64,000 bases of DNA from Panopea generosa (lineage: Eukaryota; Mollusca; Bivalvia; Adapedonta; Hiatellidae). The notes beneath the pieces were generated by a model that did no database searches, had not been told where the DNA came from, and worked only from the letters and a program-made list of their open reading frames with translations. The DNA lies in the NCBI GenBank assembly GCA_029582155.1, contig CM055895.1, positions 50,744,250 through 50,808,249 of the forward strand, written 5' to 3'. Each line of letters opens with the position of its first letter. Position 1 is the first letter of the stretch. A program made the translations under genes and the position numbers. Shown here piece by piece: positions 45,801-58,083 of the stretch.

Positions 45801-48800
45801 TAAGCATGATTATTGAGGCCTATGGGTTCTTTATAAATATTGTGAATTGTATGCCCCTGGGTGTTAGCATTTTGCCCTGGGGGCAGAGCCTACTTTACTG
45901 AAATCTGTTTAAAAAAAACTGATAAATAATAGTTTATACTAATATATATGAATTGCTCTCTGACCCGTTTCCAGGCTAGAACCAATATGAGTGAGGCTGA
46001 GCGTGATATCTTACTAAGGACATGTGGTAGTGAGCGGCCAACACTCATGAAAAAAGATAATACATGCATATTTCTGAGAATTTAAATATCGTCTCATATT
46101 AGTAGGTAAATTCAGTATGCAGAAATTACAAATGTTTTGATATTTCAGTTGCAATTGTGTAAGTCGAAAGTGCTGGAGTTCCTGTCCGAGTTTATTGACA
46201 AAGTTGGGCAAAGGATTCTTCCCTATGCAGTGGATGTCAAGGTAAATTTGCAGCATAAATTATTCATTGCTTCAGATTAGCTTTTCTTCAAAAGGATTCT
46301 TCCCTATGCAGTGGATGTCAAGGTAAATTTGCAGCTTAAATTATTCATTGCTTCAGATTAGCTTTTCTTCAAAAGGGTTCTTCCCTATGCAGTGGATGTC
46401 AAGGTAAATTTGGAGCATAAGTTATTCATTGCTTCAGATTAGCTTTTCTTCAAAAGGATTCTTCCCTATGCAGTGAATGTCGAGGTAAATTTGCAGCATA
46501 AATTATTCATTGCTTCAGATTAGCTTTTCTTCAAAAGGATTCTTCCCTATGCAGTGGATGTCAAGGTAAATTTGTAGCATAAATTATTCATTGCTTCATA
46601 TTAGCTTTTCTTCAGAAGGATTCTTCCCTATGCAGTGAATGTCGAGGTAAATTTGCAGCATGAATTATTCATTGCTTCAGATTAGCTTTTCTTCAAAAGG
46701 ATTCTTCCCTATGCAGTGGATGTCGAGGTAAATTTGTAACATAAATTATTCATTGCTTCAGATTGACTTTTCTTCAGAAGGATTCTTCCCTATGCAGTGG
46801 ATGTCAAGGTAAATTTGTAGCATAAATTATTCATTGCTTCAGATTAGCTTTTCTTCAAAAGGATTCTTCCCAATGCAGTGGATGTCAAGGTAAATTTGGA
46901 GCTTAAATTATTCATAGCTTCAGATTAGCTTTTCTTCAAATGAGTACACTCGGGAACCGTGTTGTAAACATCGCGGCTGTAAAAGTTCCACAAGTGGAAT
47001 AACCTTATGGAAACATCTTTCTTTCAGTATACATGTATAGTGAAACTTACCGTGAAATGATCCCTTACTTTGTTTCTTTTCTGTAATTATATTTTTCTAT
47101 TGTATATACCAATAATTTGGAAAAACTACATTTGTTTTGAAACAAAGACATTCTGTATCGGCTATCTTTACGCTGTTTATATCATGTGATGTACATGCGA
47201 TTCTACCTAGTCAGCCACCTAGCGAGAAGTATAAAGGTAGCTCCCGATTTAAATTCATCCGTACTAGATTTCCTGTAAATTGTAAATAATATTGTCTTTG
47301 CCAAAAACATGGCATTCCATGTGTGATAAATAAACAGACATTGTTTGTCAGCCTAAATCAGTTAAAAACCATGTGTATAACCGTAAGTAGTTATTATCAT
47401 GTAGTCTAGATTAATTAGGTGTAGTTGACACACACTTTAGATGAAGTCACAATTGAAAACAACATAACTTCACAACAAAGTTTAGATTTTTCAATCAATT
47501 TATCAATTGTTCTAATGCAATTTTTAGCTCGCCGGGACGAGGTCCAAGGAGAGCTATTATCATGACCCCGGCGTCGTTGTTGTCTGTAGACATCCGGGTT
47601 AAACTTTTGCAAACAAGTTTCAGATATCTATGCAACCAATCATTGGATGTTAATGAAACTTTGCATGTGTGTTCACCATCATCAATGGAACACACAGAGA
47701 CAAGAACCGTAACTCTGGATTGCATTTTGGCACAGTTATGGCCCTTTTTGGACTTAAGACACCCAGAGGCGAGCTTTGTTGTCTTCTGACAGCTCTTGTT
47801 TAATGAAACTGGTTGCAGTTATCAATTTTAAATTTGAAAGCCAAAGAAAAAATGCGTTATAACAAGTTTCATGTTGTATCGGACCGGGTTTATATTGGGA
47901 CCCGAGTGTACTGATAATTTGGTCAAAGATATATTTGAAGCAAAAACATTCCTTGTCCGCCACCTTTAGCATGTTTTGCGTCGTGTGATCAACACTTGAT
48001 TCTACCTTATAAGCCACCTAGGGAGAAGGCTAAATTTAGCTCCTGATTGGCAGCTATGTCTCTGGTAAAGTGTAAACAATTAGGCCAATGGCTATGCGAA
48101 AAACATGACAAGTTTCGTGTAATAAACGAGACCATCGTTTGTTGGTGTAAATCAATTCATATCTATGTTGTGTATAACCATAAGTAGTTGTCATCATGTC
48201 AGTATGGATGGAATTAGGTGTAACTGATGCACAAACTAGTTGAGGTCGCAGTCGGAAAAAACGTTACTTTGCAATTTCAATCAATTCATCCATTGCTATA
48301 ATGCAAGTTTTTCATGAATCTTATTGAAAATATCAGTTTCAAATTTGGGAACCATAGAAATAAAAGAAATATAAGTTTTGCATTGTATTAGACCACGCTA
48401 TATTGAGTGTACGTTATTCCTTCAAAGGGAATATATCAAGATTAAATGAGTCACATATTTTATTTAATTCCAGTTTGATCCGTTATACAGATTTACACAT
48501 AGTAACATTTTTTCCTCTCGGACAGAGTCTGAATGATGATGCAAATGTTGTAAAGCAGTATTAAAGTGCTGATCTATTTTAAGAATTGGGATTTCGTTTC
48601 AAGTTTACCTACTCCGCTTTAAACCTTTTGGTGGATTTCAATAACAAAACAATTCAGATTTTATTTATTAATGATAAAGGAGATGTGTTTCATCCTTTTT
48701 AAAAGTAGTTTTATTTTATAATACAGGAAATAGTGTTTTTTTCATGATATATTCCCTTCAAGTTGTATGCTATTTTTATATTTTCAAAATGTTATGGGTA

Positions 48801-51800
48801 AAAATGAACAGGTACTTGAAATAAATCTATTAACGTTGAATATGTCAGATTTCAATGCTTATTTTACCATTTACTTTAAATTGCAATGCTATATTCAAAT
48901 TTTTAATACTGAAATACTTTAAATATTAAACTGTGAAACAAACTGTAGCATGTTAGTGTAGATGTACGTCATTAAAAGTATACATTATTTGTAATTATAA
49001 GATCTAATTCATATGTATCATGTAATTATAATTATTTATAATTTATATACTGGTTCTTTATATAATGTAATGATAACGTAATTATGGTATTTAAAAAGCC
49101 ATACATAGATTATTATTTCATGTAAAATGATGATGTTTATCACCCTTTGAAATACAAATATATCCTAGAAATTAAATCTTAAGGGAAAACTGTTTTGTAC
49201 GTATAAATAAAATGACAGATTTTTCAGTCAATGGTGTATGTAGGAGGGTGGAGTGGGGGAGGGTGGGTCACATTCCTCTGGTGTATTTAAACTGTGTGAG
49301 GCTGGGGCCTGTCTGTACCACACCAGACATTTTCACAATATGCCAAAGATGTTCCTTTTTAGTTAAAAAGTTGAAAAAAAGTACATCTGATACTCTGTGA
49401 CTGGAAAATAGAATCCGCAGACACCCCTACCAGAAATTCTAAACATTAATAAAAGGTATCCTATTAAGTGAAAATGGTGAAAAACAGGATAGTTTTTCTC
49501 AAAATTTGAGTACCTTGAACTCACACTTACCTCCCCCCCCACCACCACCCTTTCGAAGTGCATGTGTGTTCAAAGTATATAAAGTCTATATTGAGATGTT
49601 TCCATCTTTAGATCCATAGCCATGGTAGCTTTATGGTAGAACATCTGCCTGTAATGCAAGAGGTTTTTGATTTGATACCTGGCCAGATCCTAACCAATAT
49701 ATGTTACTATTGCAAGAAGCAGCTATCTTGCTTGATGTTAGGCATGAAGAAGGTAGTTGTAGTGTCAGCTGAGTCATGGTGCCCATATGATGTGACTGGG
49801 TGGAGTATTATGGAATAGTTAAGCAACATTGTACATCCATGTGTAGTGCTTTGGTTGTATCTCAAGATGGCTCAGTCATAACATGACTGAAAATATGTTA
49901 AATGTTGAAATGTAAAATTTTACTGACTAGAAATGGACCAACTCCTGCTATGATCTGTTGAGCATCAGTATATATGAGCTTGCTGAATGGACAGTGACTT
50001 TAATTAACAGATTGCATAACCAGATGACAATATGGTAAACATGTTTGGTTACCATGAAATAACCTGACTGCATGCTGTCAAACAAATTGATAATCCTATC
50101 AGCAGTTGATATTGGTTGCTGCGCCAACATTTTCCTAAGACAAGCCAATGATAGTTTAAGTAGATACTACATTGTATTTTACTTGGACAAACATTGTCAT
50201 ATGGCCTAGTGGGCGGGCGACAGTCGTTCTTGCGTCAGGTCAATTGTGGGACAGGCATGGAATTATTTTTCATTTGTGTCTAACAGACTTAAGTTGGGAA
50301 ATTTCAGGTTTACTTGGATAGATTAAGAATTGTGTAGCTTCAGATTTAAAACTAGCTGTAGTCATCTTAATGGAAGTTATTTTGACCTACCATTGAACAT
50401 TCATGTTAGTTTTTGGTTTTAGGAAATAACTATATACTGTTTGTATATGATATTTTCAGGACATCTGTGTGTCCTTATTTAGTAGAGACAGATATGCCAA
50501 GGTGAAGAATGCAGCCATGCCAGTACTGTGTAAGGTTAGTAGTTCTTTTAAATAAATGGTCTCATTCAGCAGCATTTTTTCTTACAAAACAAACTTGAAC
50601 ATGGTATGCTGATTGCAATTTTGTCATGAGTTAAAGTAAAGTAACAGGCATTTTGGATTCTGATCATGTGATCTTTTATGATTTCTGGTTTTCTGTTGTC
50701 TTCTGTCCATCTCCATTGTTAACTTATTACAAAATGCCATTTACTCTGATTCTACAAATGATTACTTATATGTGAAGTGGCATGAAATCATGACCCTTTT
50801 GATCCTTGGTCATACTTGATCCTGTCTCGGGAAGTTAAACTTGCATTGAACTTGTGTTAGTTAGAAATGTTGCGGTTCTAGATTTGCAGTAGTCCAAAAT
50901 ACTATGTCAGTTCCAAAATAACTCCATATTATACACTCTATGCATGTTGGACTTGCTAGTACGAAATTCAATAGTTCAAAAAATTTAATTGTAGGAAATG
51001 AGTTTTTGGTTCTTAGTAGGACATTTTCACAGTTTTGCGACTTGATAATATAAAAATTGATTCTGATTGTTGTACCATCAAAAGTAACACAATACACGCA
51101 GATCGGCCCTGTGAAACATGTGTAGTAATCACTGTCAGAACACAAGCTTGCATTAAATGATTTATTACTGCTATGTCACACAGAATGTGTATTTTCAAAA
51201 AGACTGCTTTGATTTTCAGAAAATGGCATTTCACCTTTTCTTCTCTTAGATTCCCACACAAAGTCCAGCACTTAAGATGCTTGATTTGCCTGACCTCTCT
51301 GATCATGTTCGGCCCTATTTGCAGGTTGGATGCTATTTTTATAAAAATTTAGAATAGTAACACTATGATGAAATGTGTTAACTTTATTTTGTGATTTGAA
51401 TTTCTACACCAAAATCAACATCCGGATGCGGAAAATGAATGAAGTGTCCATGTCGGTTAATCAATAGATTCATTGGAATTAAGGGTTAACAATATTGATT
51501 GATTGATTGAATATTTAGTGCATTTTTATGCCATCGAGGGTTAACAGACTGATCAGTTAATCTAACCAATGTTTCCTGGGATTAACCAGTACTCGAGCAC
51601 ACCCCATCTCCACAAGTAACTGATAACTTTCCCACTTGAATCAGCAGTGGGAGATGAATGATAATGAGACACATTGTCGTATATCAATCATCACAGAAGA
51701 CGGTTGCAGAGCGGGGATTCGAGGTCACGACCCCTGGATTGATAGTCAGACGCGTAACCCACTGAGCTAATCTGGCCCGGCTGGGTTAAAAATAAGATAA

Positions 51801-54800
51801 TAACAGGTTGCAGAACACAAATTTTGTACAAGAATATCTCTACAAAACACACATTAAGGATAACAGGTATTTGGTATATCATATATGTATTTGAAGGACA
51901 GATTTCAACAGTGAATATATATATATGTTAGAAAAGCACTATTTCAACAGTAAAATAATGCCAGTTTTGACCCAGAACTCGAATTGAAAATCGCGATGGT
52001 TGGAAATTTTCTTTGTCCCTTAGATTTCGAACCAACGCGATCAATGTAATAGAAAAAAAATCTGAAACTATATGGTCTCCACTTTTACATTTCTAATTAT
52101 AATGAAAGAGGGACTCTAGAAATGTGCTTGAACTGAATTGAATTACAGTTACATGTAAATGGTGTAAACTGAAAACTAAATTTTGTATTATATTTCAGCT
52201 ACTTGAGTTGACAGTTGGATCATCACTTGGTAAAGAACTGCAGGTAGATAAATTGATCACCAAGTTCTTCAACTGAACTGACTAAAACAACCAAACTTAC
52301 ATCAACAGGTACATGTATGATTTGTATTCTTCATTCTGTCAGACTAGCAACTTTGATTTGGTATTCTTCATCCATACTGACAACTTTGGGTTTGTTAGAT
52401 ATTCTATCGTCTGTTAGCCCTCGATGGCATAAAAATGACACTAAATATTCAATCAGTCAATCAATTGAATATTCTTGCATAAAGCAACTTTCAACCATAT
52501 TGACTTTGGGAAAACAGAACCAAGTAGGATTTGTTTTCCATTTCAGGAAAAAAACATTTTCATTTACTGTCTCATTCTTCAGGTTCATGTATACATGTAT
52601 GATACAAAGTAGTTATATCTCTCTTACAGTTAAGGAGAAAATCTACATCTTACTGGGCATCATTGCTGAAGTGTATCCAGAACATATGACTCCGTATGCA
52701 GACAGGCTTACAGGGATTTATCTTGGGGCACTTAAAGCCGAGGTCAGTAGTTAAATTGTAAATTAAAGATTAAGGTGAAAGGGATAAATATACCTAAATC
52801 ACATTCGTTTACCCCTTTACTCAATAGATACGCGTTTTCCCGCACCAATCACTGAAGGCCTTAGAAAACAGTGCAGGAAGAGTTTAGATTGCTCGTAAAC
52901 TTATTCACCCAATAATTCAAAAGCCTTCAATATAAGAAGTGTCCAAAGGCGTCTATATAAGAGGTGTCCAAAGGCGTCAATATGAAGTAAAGGGCTAACA
53001 AAACTTTTGTCACATTGGCTCCAGGGTGGTACCTGTTGGGTTGGTTTTTTTTTGTAACAATAAAAAATCCAATATTCCAAGGCCACAGTTTCTTGGTATA
53101 TGGCATTGTATACAATTGTCATTTGCCTCTCACCACTGATTGAAGTGGGAAAGTTTTCAGTTGCTTGTGCAGATAGGTGTGCTGGAGTACTCATTAACCT
53201 TCCAGGATCCCAGGTAAGAGATAGGTTAACTGATTGTCTGTTAGCCCTCAATGACATAAAAGTAATGCTAAATATTCAAACAAACAAAATGTCACAATGT
53301 GTTTATGATGTTACAATGTTGATTAAATTTTTGTAACAAACAAAAATCCAATATGGGTACTTATACTTTCTTCAAAAGTGTTATTTTTTAGAAAGCATTG
53401 CCATTGTTAATCCATGTTTTCTTCATAACTACATTATTTAAAGTACGAATTTCTTGTTCAGATTGGCAGTAAGACGAGGAAGCCAGAGTTTGCCATTATC
53501 TCTGGTTGTTTAGAGGGACTCAGCTGTAGTCTGGTCAACTTTACTGAGTCTGCAGATGAAGGTACAATTAAAATTTATCACACAAAGTGTATGTTTGGTG
53601 AGAAGAGGTACACTGTACTTGTTTAAACTATAATCAACATTTCTAAATCAAAATACATTATCAAAACTTAAATCATGGAAATTAAACTTCTGAGTACAGA
53701 ATGTAAGAATCTTTCATTAGTTTGAAGTTCTGATAGAAAATTCATTCCAAAAATTCTACGAATGAACCTTAATCTTGCATACCAAACACATTGAATAATT
53801 ACCCTAATTTTAATGGGGTTAACACCATTTTCTGCACATGGCAGGTTACAGATGGCATATCTTTATATGGTGGAGGAAGACTTCAGAATGAATCTTGGTT
53901 GAACCACTGGCCTTTCTCAAGTAATTGGCATACTTTCTCACAAGATGTTTTTGTTTAAGCTGGGCTTGAACCCACAACTTCAAACATCAAAACATAATTT
54001 AATGTATTTTTTATATGTCACGTCATACATATAGTTAAAACATCACAGTATGATAATTTTATCTGGACCCTCAAGCGAAAAAGAAATAACAGACATCCAT
54101 ATCTGGTATACAAGAATATAAGTGAAACCTTGATTTGGACCCTCAGGTGAGATAGAAATATCTCCCATCAATAAAACATCCATATCTGTAAGTAAGACTT
54201 TGGTTAAATCATCTAATACAATTAACATACGGTTTTAGCTCAAGAACTATGATATCCTAGGGTAGAGTTGGTGCAGTGTAAATGTTGTTGGAGCACCTTA
54301 ATAAAAGACACGTACAACAGTGGTATGTATGATGAGGATGTTTACTGCTAGTCATGGTAATGATAAAATAATGACATTTATAAATACATTTATTTCAGGT
54401 TCCAAAAACTCCTATGAGATCTTCAAGTATGCAAGACATGCTATAGACTCTAAGATTGAGTTTACAAGATATGATGTTCCAAGGTCAGGATTGCGTCTGT
54501 TTGCTCGACATGCGTCTCAGTTTGGCCAGTATCTGATTGAGGATTATGAGGTAATTGCACGTAAGAAATCATACAACAATGACACAAGAAAACATGTCAT
54601 ATAAGTAATATTGTCAGAGTTTAGTTATACATGTATCAATTCATTTTGGCCTGATTGTGATAAAAGCTCAGAGCTTATTTGAACTGCTCTTGAGTTTGCT
54701 TCATGGATAGAACCAGTACTGAATGTTGTTTTATGAAAGGCATCGGGTCAAGCAGAGGATCAAACCACAAGATCTGGCATGAGCAGCTAACACTCAATTA

Positions 54801-57800
54801 CACTACCGCCCAGCTTTGTCAGAGTGACATACCTATATGCCACATTAGCAGAGCAGGGCTTTTCATCAGAAAATTGGGAAGAGGCCTTGGCCTTTTCAAA
54901 TTGGGAAATTCACGCGCGATAATTGCCCATTTTGGGAAAAAGGTATCTTATTAAAAGATGGACTGTGTATAGATTTGAACAGTATTTTCAACTAAGTAAT
55001 TTAATATTTTATTTGTCGAACATAAAATGTCACATTTGCAATGTTATTACAGTGCCAAGTCTTTCTGGTTCACATTGAATGGTAGAATCTGTTATAACTT
55101 GAGGAGAGTTCAATTTAACGGGCTATTTCTTCAGTGTTGGATATATTACTGCAGCTTGGGACAGTGTCATTGTCAGTGCCAGTGGCCTTTTCGGATAGCT
55201 GTTGATTGATTTACGATACTTATAGCCTCAAGTTTATGTTTTTTTACACCACACTCAAACAACGTTTTTTGACTTGCCCTTTGAAAGAGACTGACGTTTA
55301 ATGGACTTACTATAATATTTCCCATTGTGTGACATTTTTAATCAGAGAAAATCAAACGGAGGTAAACATCGTAAAAAAAACCAGAATAATTTACCTCCCT
55401 AGTCTAGATAATCAGCGACGCTTGCTTTTCTAAAAGTTTGTCTTTTAGAACTGCAAGTGTCGCCGCAATCTCCTTCGCAGAATTATCGTTTGTTATGAGT
55501 CGAATGTGTTAGAGAGGCGTCGCCGATGATCTAGACTGTTTCCCTTGTGAAAAGCATAGACTAAATCCCAAACCACGGAATATTACGGATTAGACTGGTT
55601 ACATGTAACCCGCATGTATGTTTGCCGTGCTATAGGTGCTTTTAGGCTAATAACGCTATACCAGACCAGCGCTTCCGGCGGAAATGTTGAAATGTAAACA
55701 AAACGTTGAGATTTTAGGAAATCTTAACTGGCTTTTTGGGAATTTTTCTCTGCCACAGTTGGGAAAAAATAATGCATTTTTCAATTGGGTCCAGTTGTGG
55801 AGCATCAAATGCAAATGCTAGTATCAAAGGGTTATTTAGGTTAGGGATTCAAACTCACTACCCCTGAATTGATAGTCGGGTGCGTTAATGCCGGTAAGTA
55901 GAAAGTAACAGTTAAAGTAAATAAATATTCTTTTTCATAATAGTTTGTAATTAACATGTTACAATTAACTTTACAGAATGTGTACAGCAAGATGTCATTC
56001 TGGAGTCATCACAAGAACTCAGAGATGGTACTACTTGGTATGAAGGCCATTGAGGCATTCCTTACTCAGGTATGTTCTGCCATGTGTACATTCCTTACTC
56101 GGGTATCTTCTGCCATGTGTTCATTCCTTACTCGGGTATCTTCTGCCATGTGTTCATTCCTTACTCGGGTATCTTCTGCCATGTGTTCATTCCTTACTCG
56201 GGTATCTTCTGCCATGTGTACATTCCTTACTCAGGTATCTTCTGCCATGTGTACATGTAAATGCAGTAATGCCATCATGATAGATGATATTCTTATATGG
56301 CCTGGACAGGCTTTTTCATGTAATTACAAATAGACATCCTTTCTGGACTACATGTATTAACAAAAGGTGTGAAAATGTGAAACACAGATGTATTCATATT
56401 ACATGCAAGTCTTACAGGGTATTTTATTTGAAAAATACATTGCAGGATCCCTCACTAGACCTTAAGTTGGTAATCTTTAAAAGATTGCAAGTAAAGTGCA
56501 CAAAGTCTGCGATTAAAGAGCACAAATTCTGCATGTAAATGTCCAAAATCTGTAATTAATGTGCACAAGATCTGCAAGTTAAGTGCACAAAATTGTTCCT
56601 GTTAGCCATGTTTTTATTTTTAGGTTTACTGGCCAAAGGCCAGCAGGGCTTATGTCATTGTAAATTGTCTGTCATCCATCTGTTTAACTTTTTCTTGTAG
56701 ACGAGATATCACCTTCATTTTTCATTGAATCTTAACCAAACTTGCACAGCAGTTATATAATCATAATATCTTGGACCAGTTCCTGAAGCCAGCGTCATTC
56801 GACCACAAATGCTTATAAGTACATTTTAAACAAAACTTTAAAAAACATTTTCTCTGAAAGTTCAAGGCCTAGACCTTAGATATTTAACATGTAGCATTGC
56901 ATGGGGGTTCTCTAAAAGATTTATTTAAGTCAGATCCCTTGGGTCAAATTTGGGGTCACCACAGGGGTCACTGTTTTACATAGAGTTATATAGGAAAAAT
57001 GTGGTAGATGCGATAGCACCTTCACTTTTCATTGAATCTTAACCAAATTTCCACAGCAGTTATATAACTACAAGATCCCGTACGAATTCTTTAACCAGCG
57101 TCAGTACTCCAGATAAGCTACGTATTTCACTCAAATAAATTCATGGAAAACGCAATTTTGTTTTTAGGCGTACCCATTACGCAAATAATTTTCCTTTCAC
57201 GCAAAACATTTTTAACACAATGCGTATCCAAACATCTGTGTCACATTTCCTGTATTACTAAATAAAACAGGTAATAGATAAACTGATTCCAGGTTGCTAC
57301 GGTTTGTACCTCACAAGCTATTAGTAGAGTGAAAGTAGAGACGAGTACCAGTTTATTCGATCGTCTCATACATGAGTTGCATATTATTCATAAGTAGTGA
57401 TGAAAGCGGCTAGATGATCAAGATCACACACGGAAATCTCAGCTTGCAGAGGAAAAACATGTTTTAACCAATTCAATGTACAATTTTAAGTTACTTTTTG
57501 CCCCTAACACCAATTTCTTCAATAAGTAGTTTTAAAACTATTATTTGACATTGTCAACAAAGAATTAGACCAGAAATTCTGAGTTCCAAGCAGCTGCATT
57601 TGTGCAAGAAGAAACTAGTTTGTTCAGTTATATTTGATACAATACTGATTATGCAAGTCGAGAGTTGCAGGCAGTCACAATTTAACAATATTGTGCATTT
57701 AATATAGAACAGTTTTATCAAGATAAAGCTTTTGAATTACTTTCATTTAGACAATTCTCCATGTTTCACTCAATTATTGTAAACTTACTAAGTGAAAATC

Positions 57801-58034
57801 ACCTAATTAAATCTTTGATTATAAGATTTCACTCAATTAATTTGATCATAAATGCCCCCGCCACAGGGGTTATAAGCACTTTTTCAGTAAAACTTTAAAA
57901 ACATTTTCTCTGAAAGCTCAAGGCCTAGACCTTAGATATTTTACATGTAGCATCTGTTGCCAGGTAGAGCGATTCAGGTCCTCTTGTTTTTATGCTAGAG
58001 TTATTGAAGTTTCACTGTATTGTAATTTTAGTTG

Positions 58035-58083
<49 letters not shown>

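Noticed and set aside
49212-49400. Short plus-strand frame starting MTDFSVNGVCRR
   Set aside because: No flanking splice sites that fit PRKDC phases and no domain; lies in intron 3.
51715-51782. A possible tRNA gene (good A and B boxes)
   Set aside because: It is the head of a full-length SINE with tail and target duplication, and does not fold into a full cloverleaf by eye.
52244-52252. An earlier donor (CTGCAG|GTAGAT) inside PRKDC exon 6
   Set aside because: Its use would join exon 7 in the wrong frame and drop conserved residues; the donor at 52309 fits exon 7's phase.
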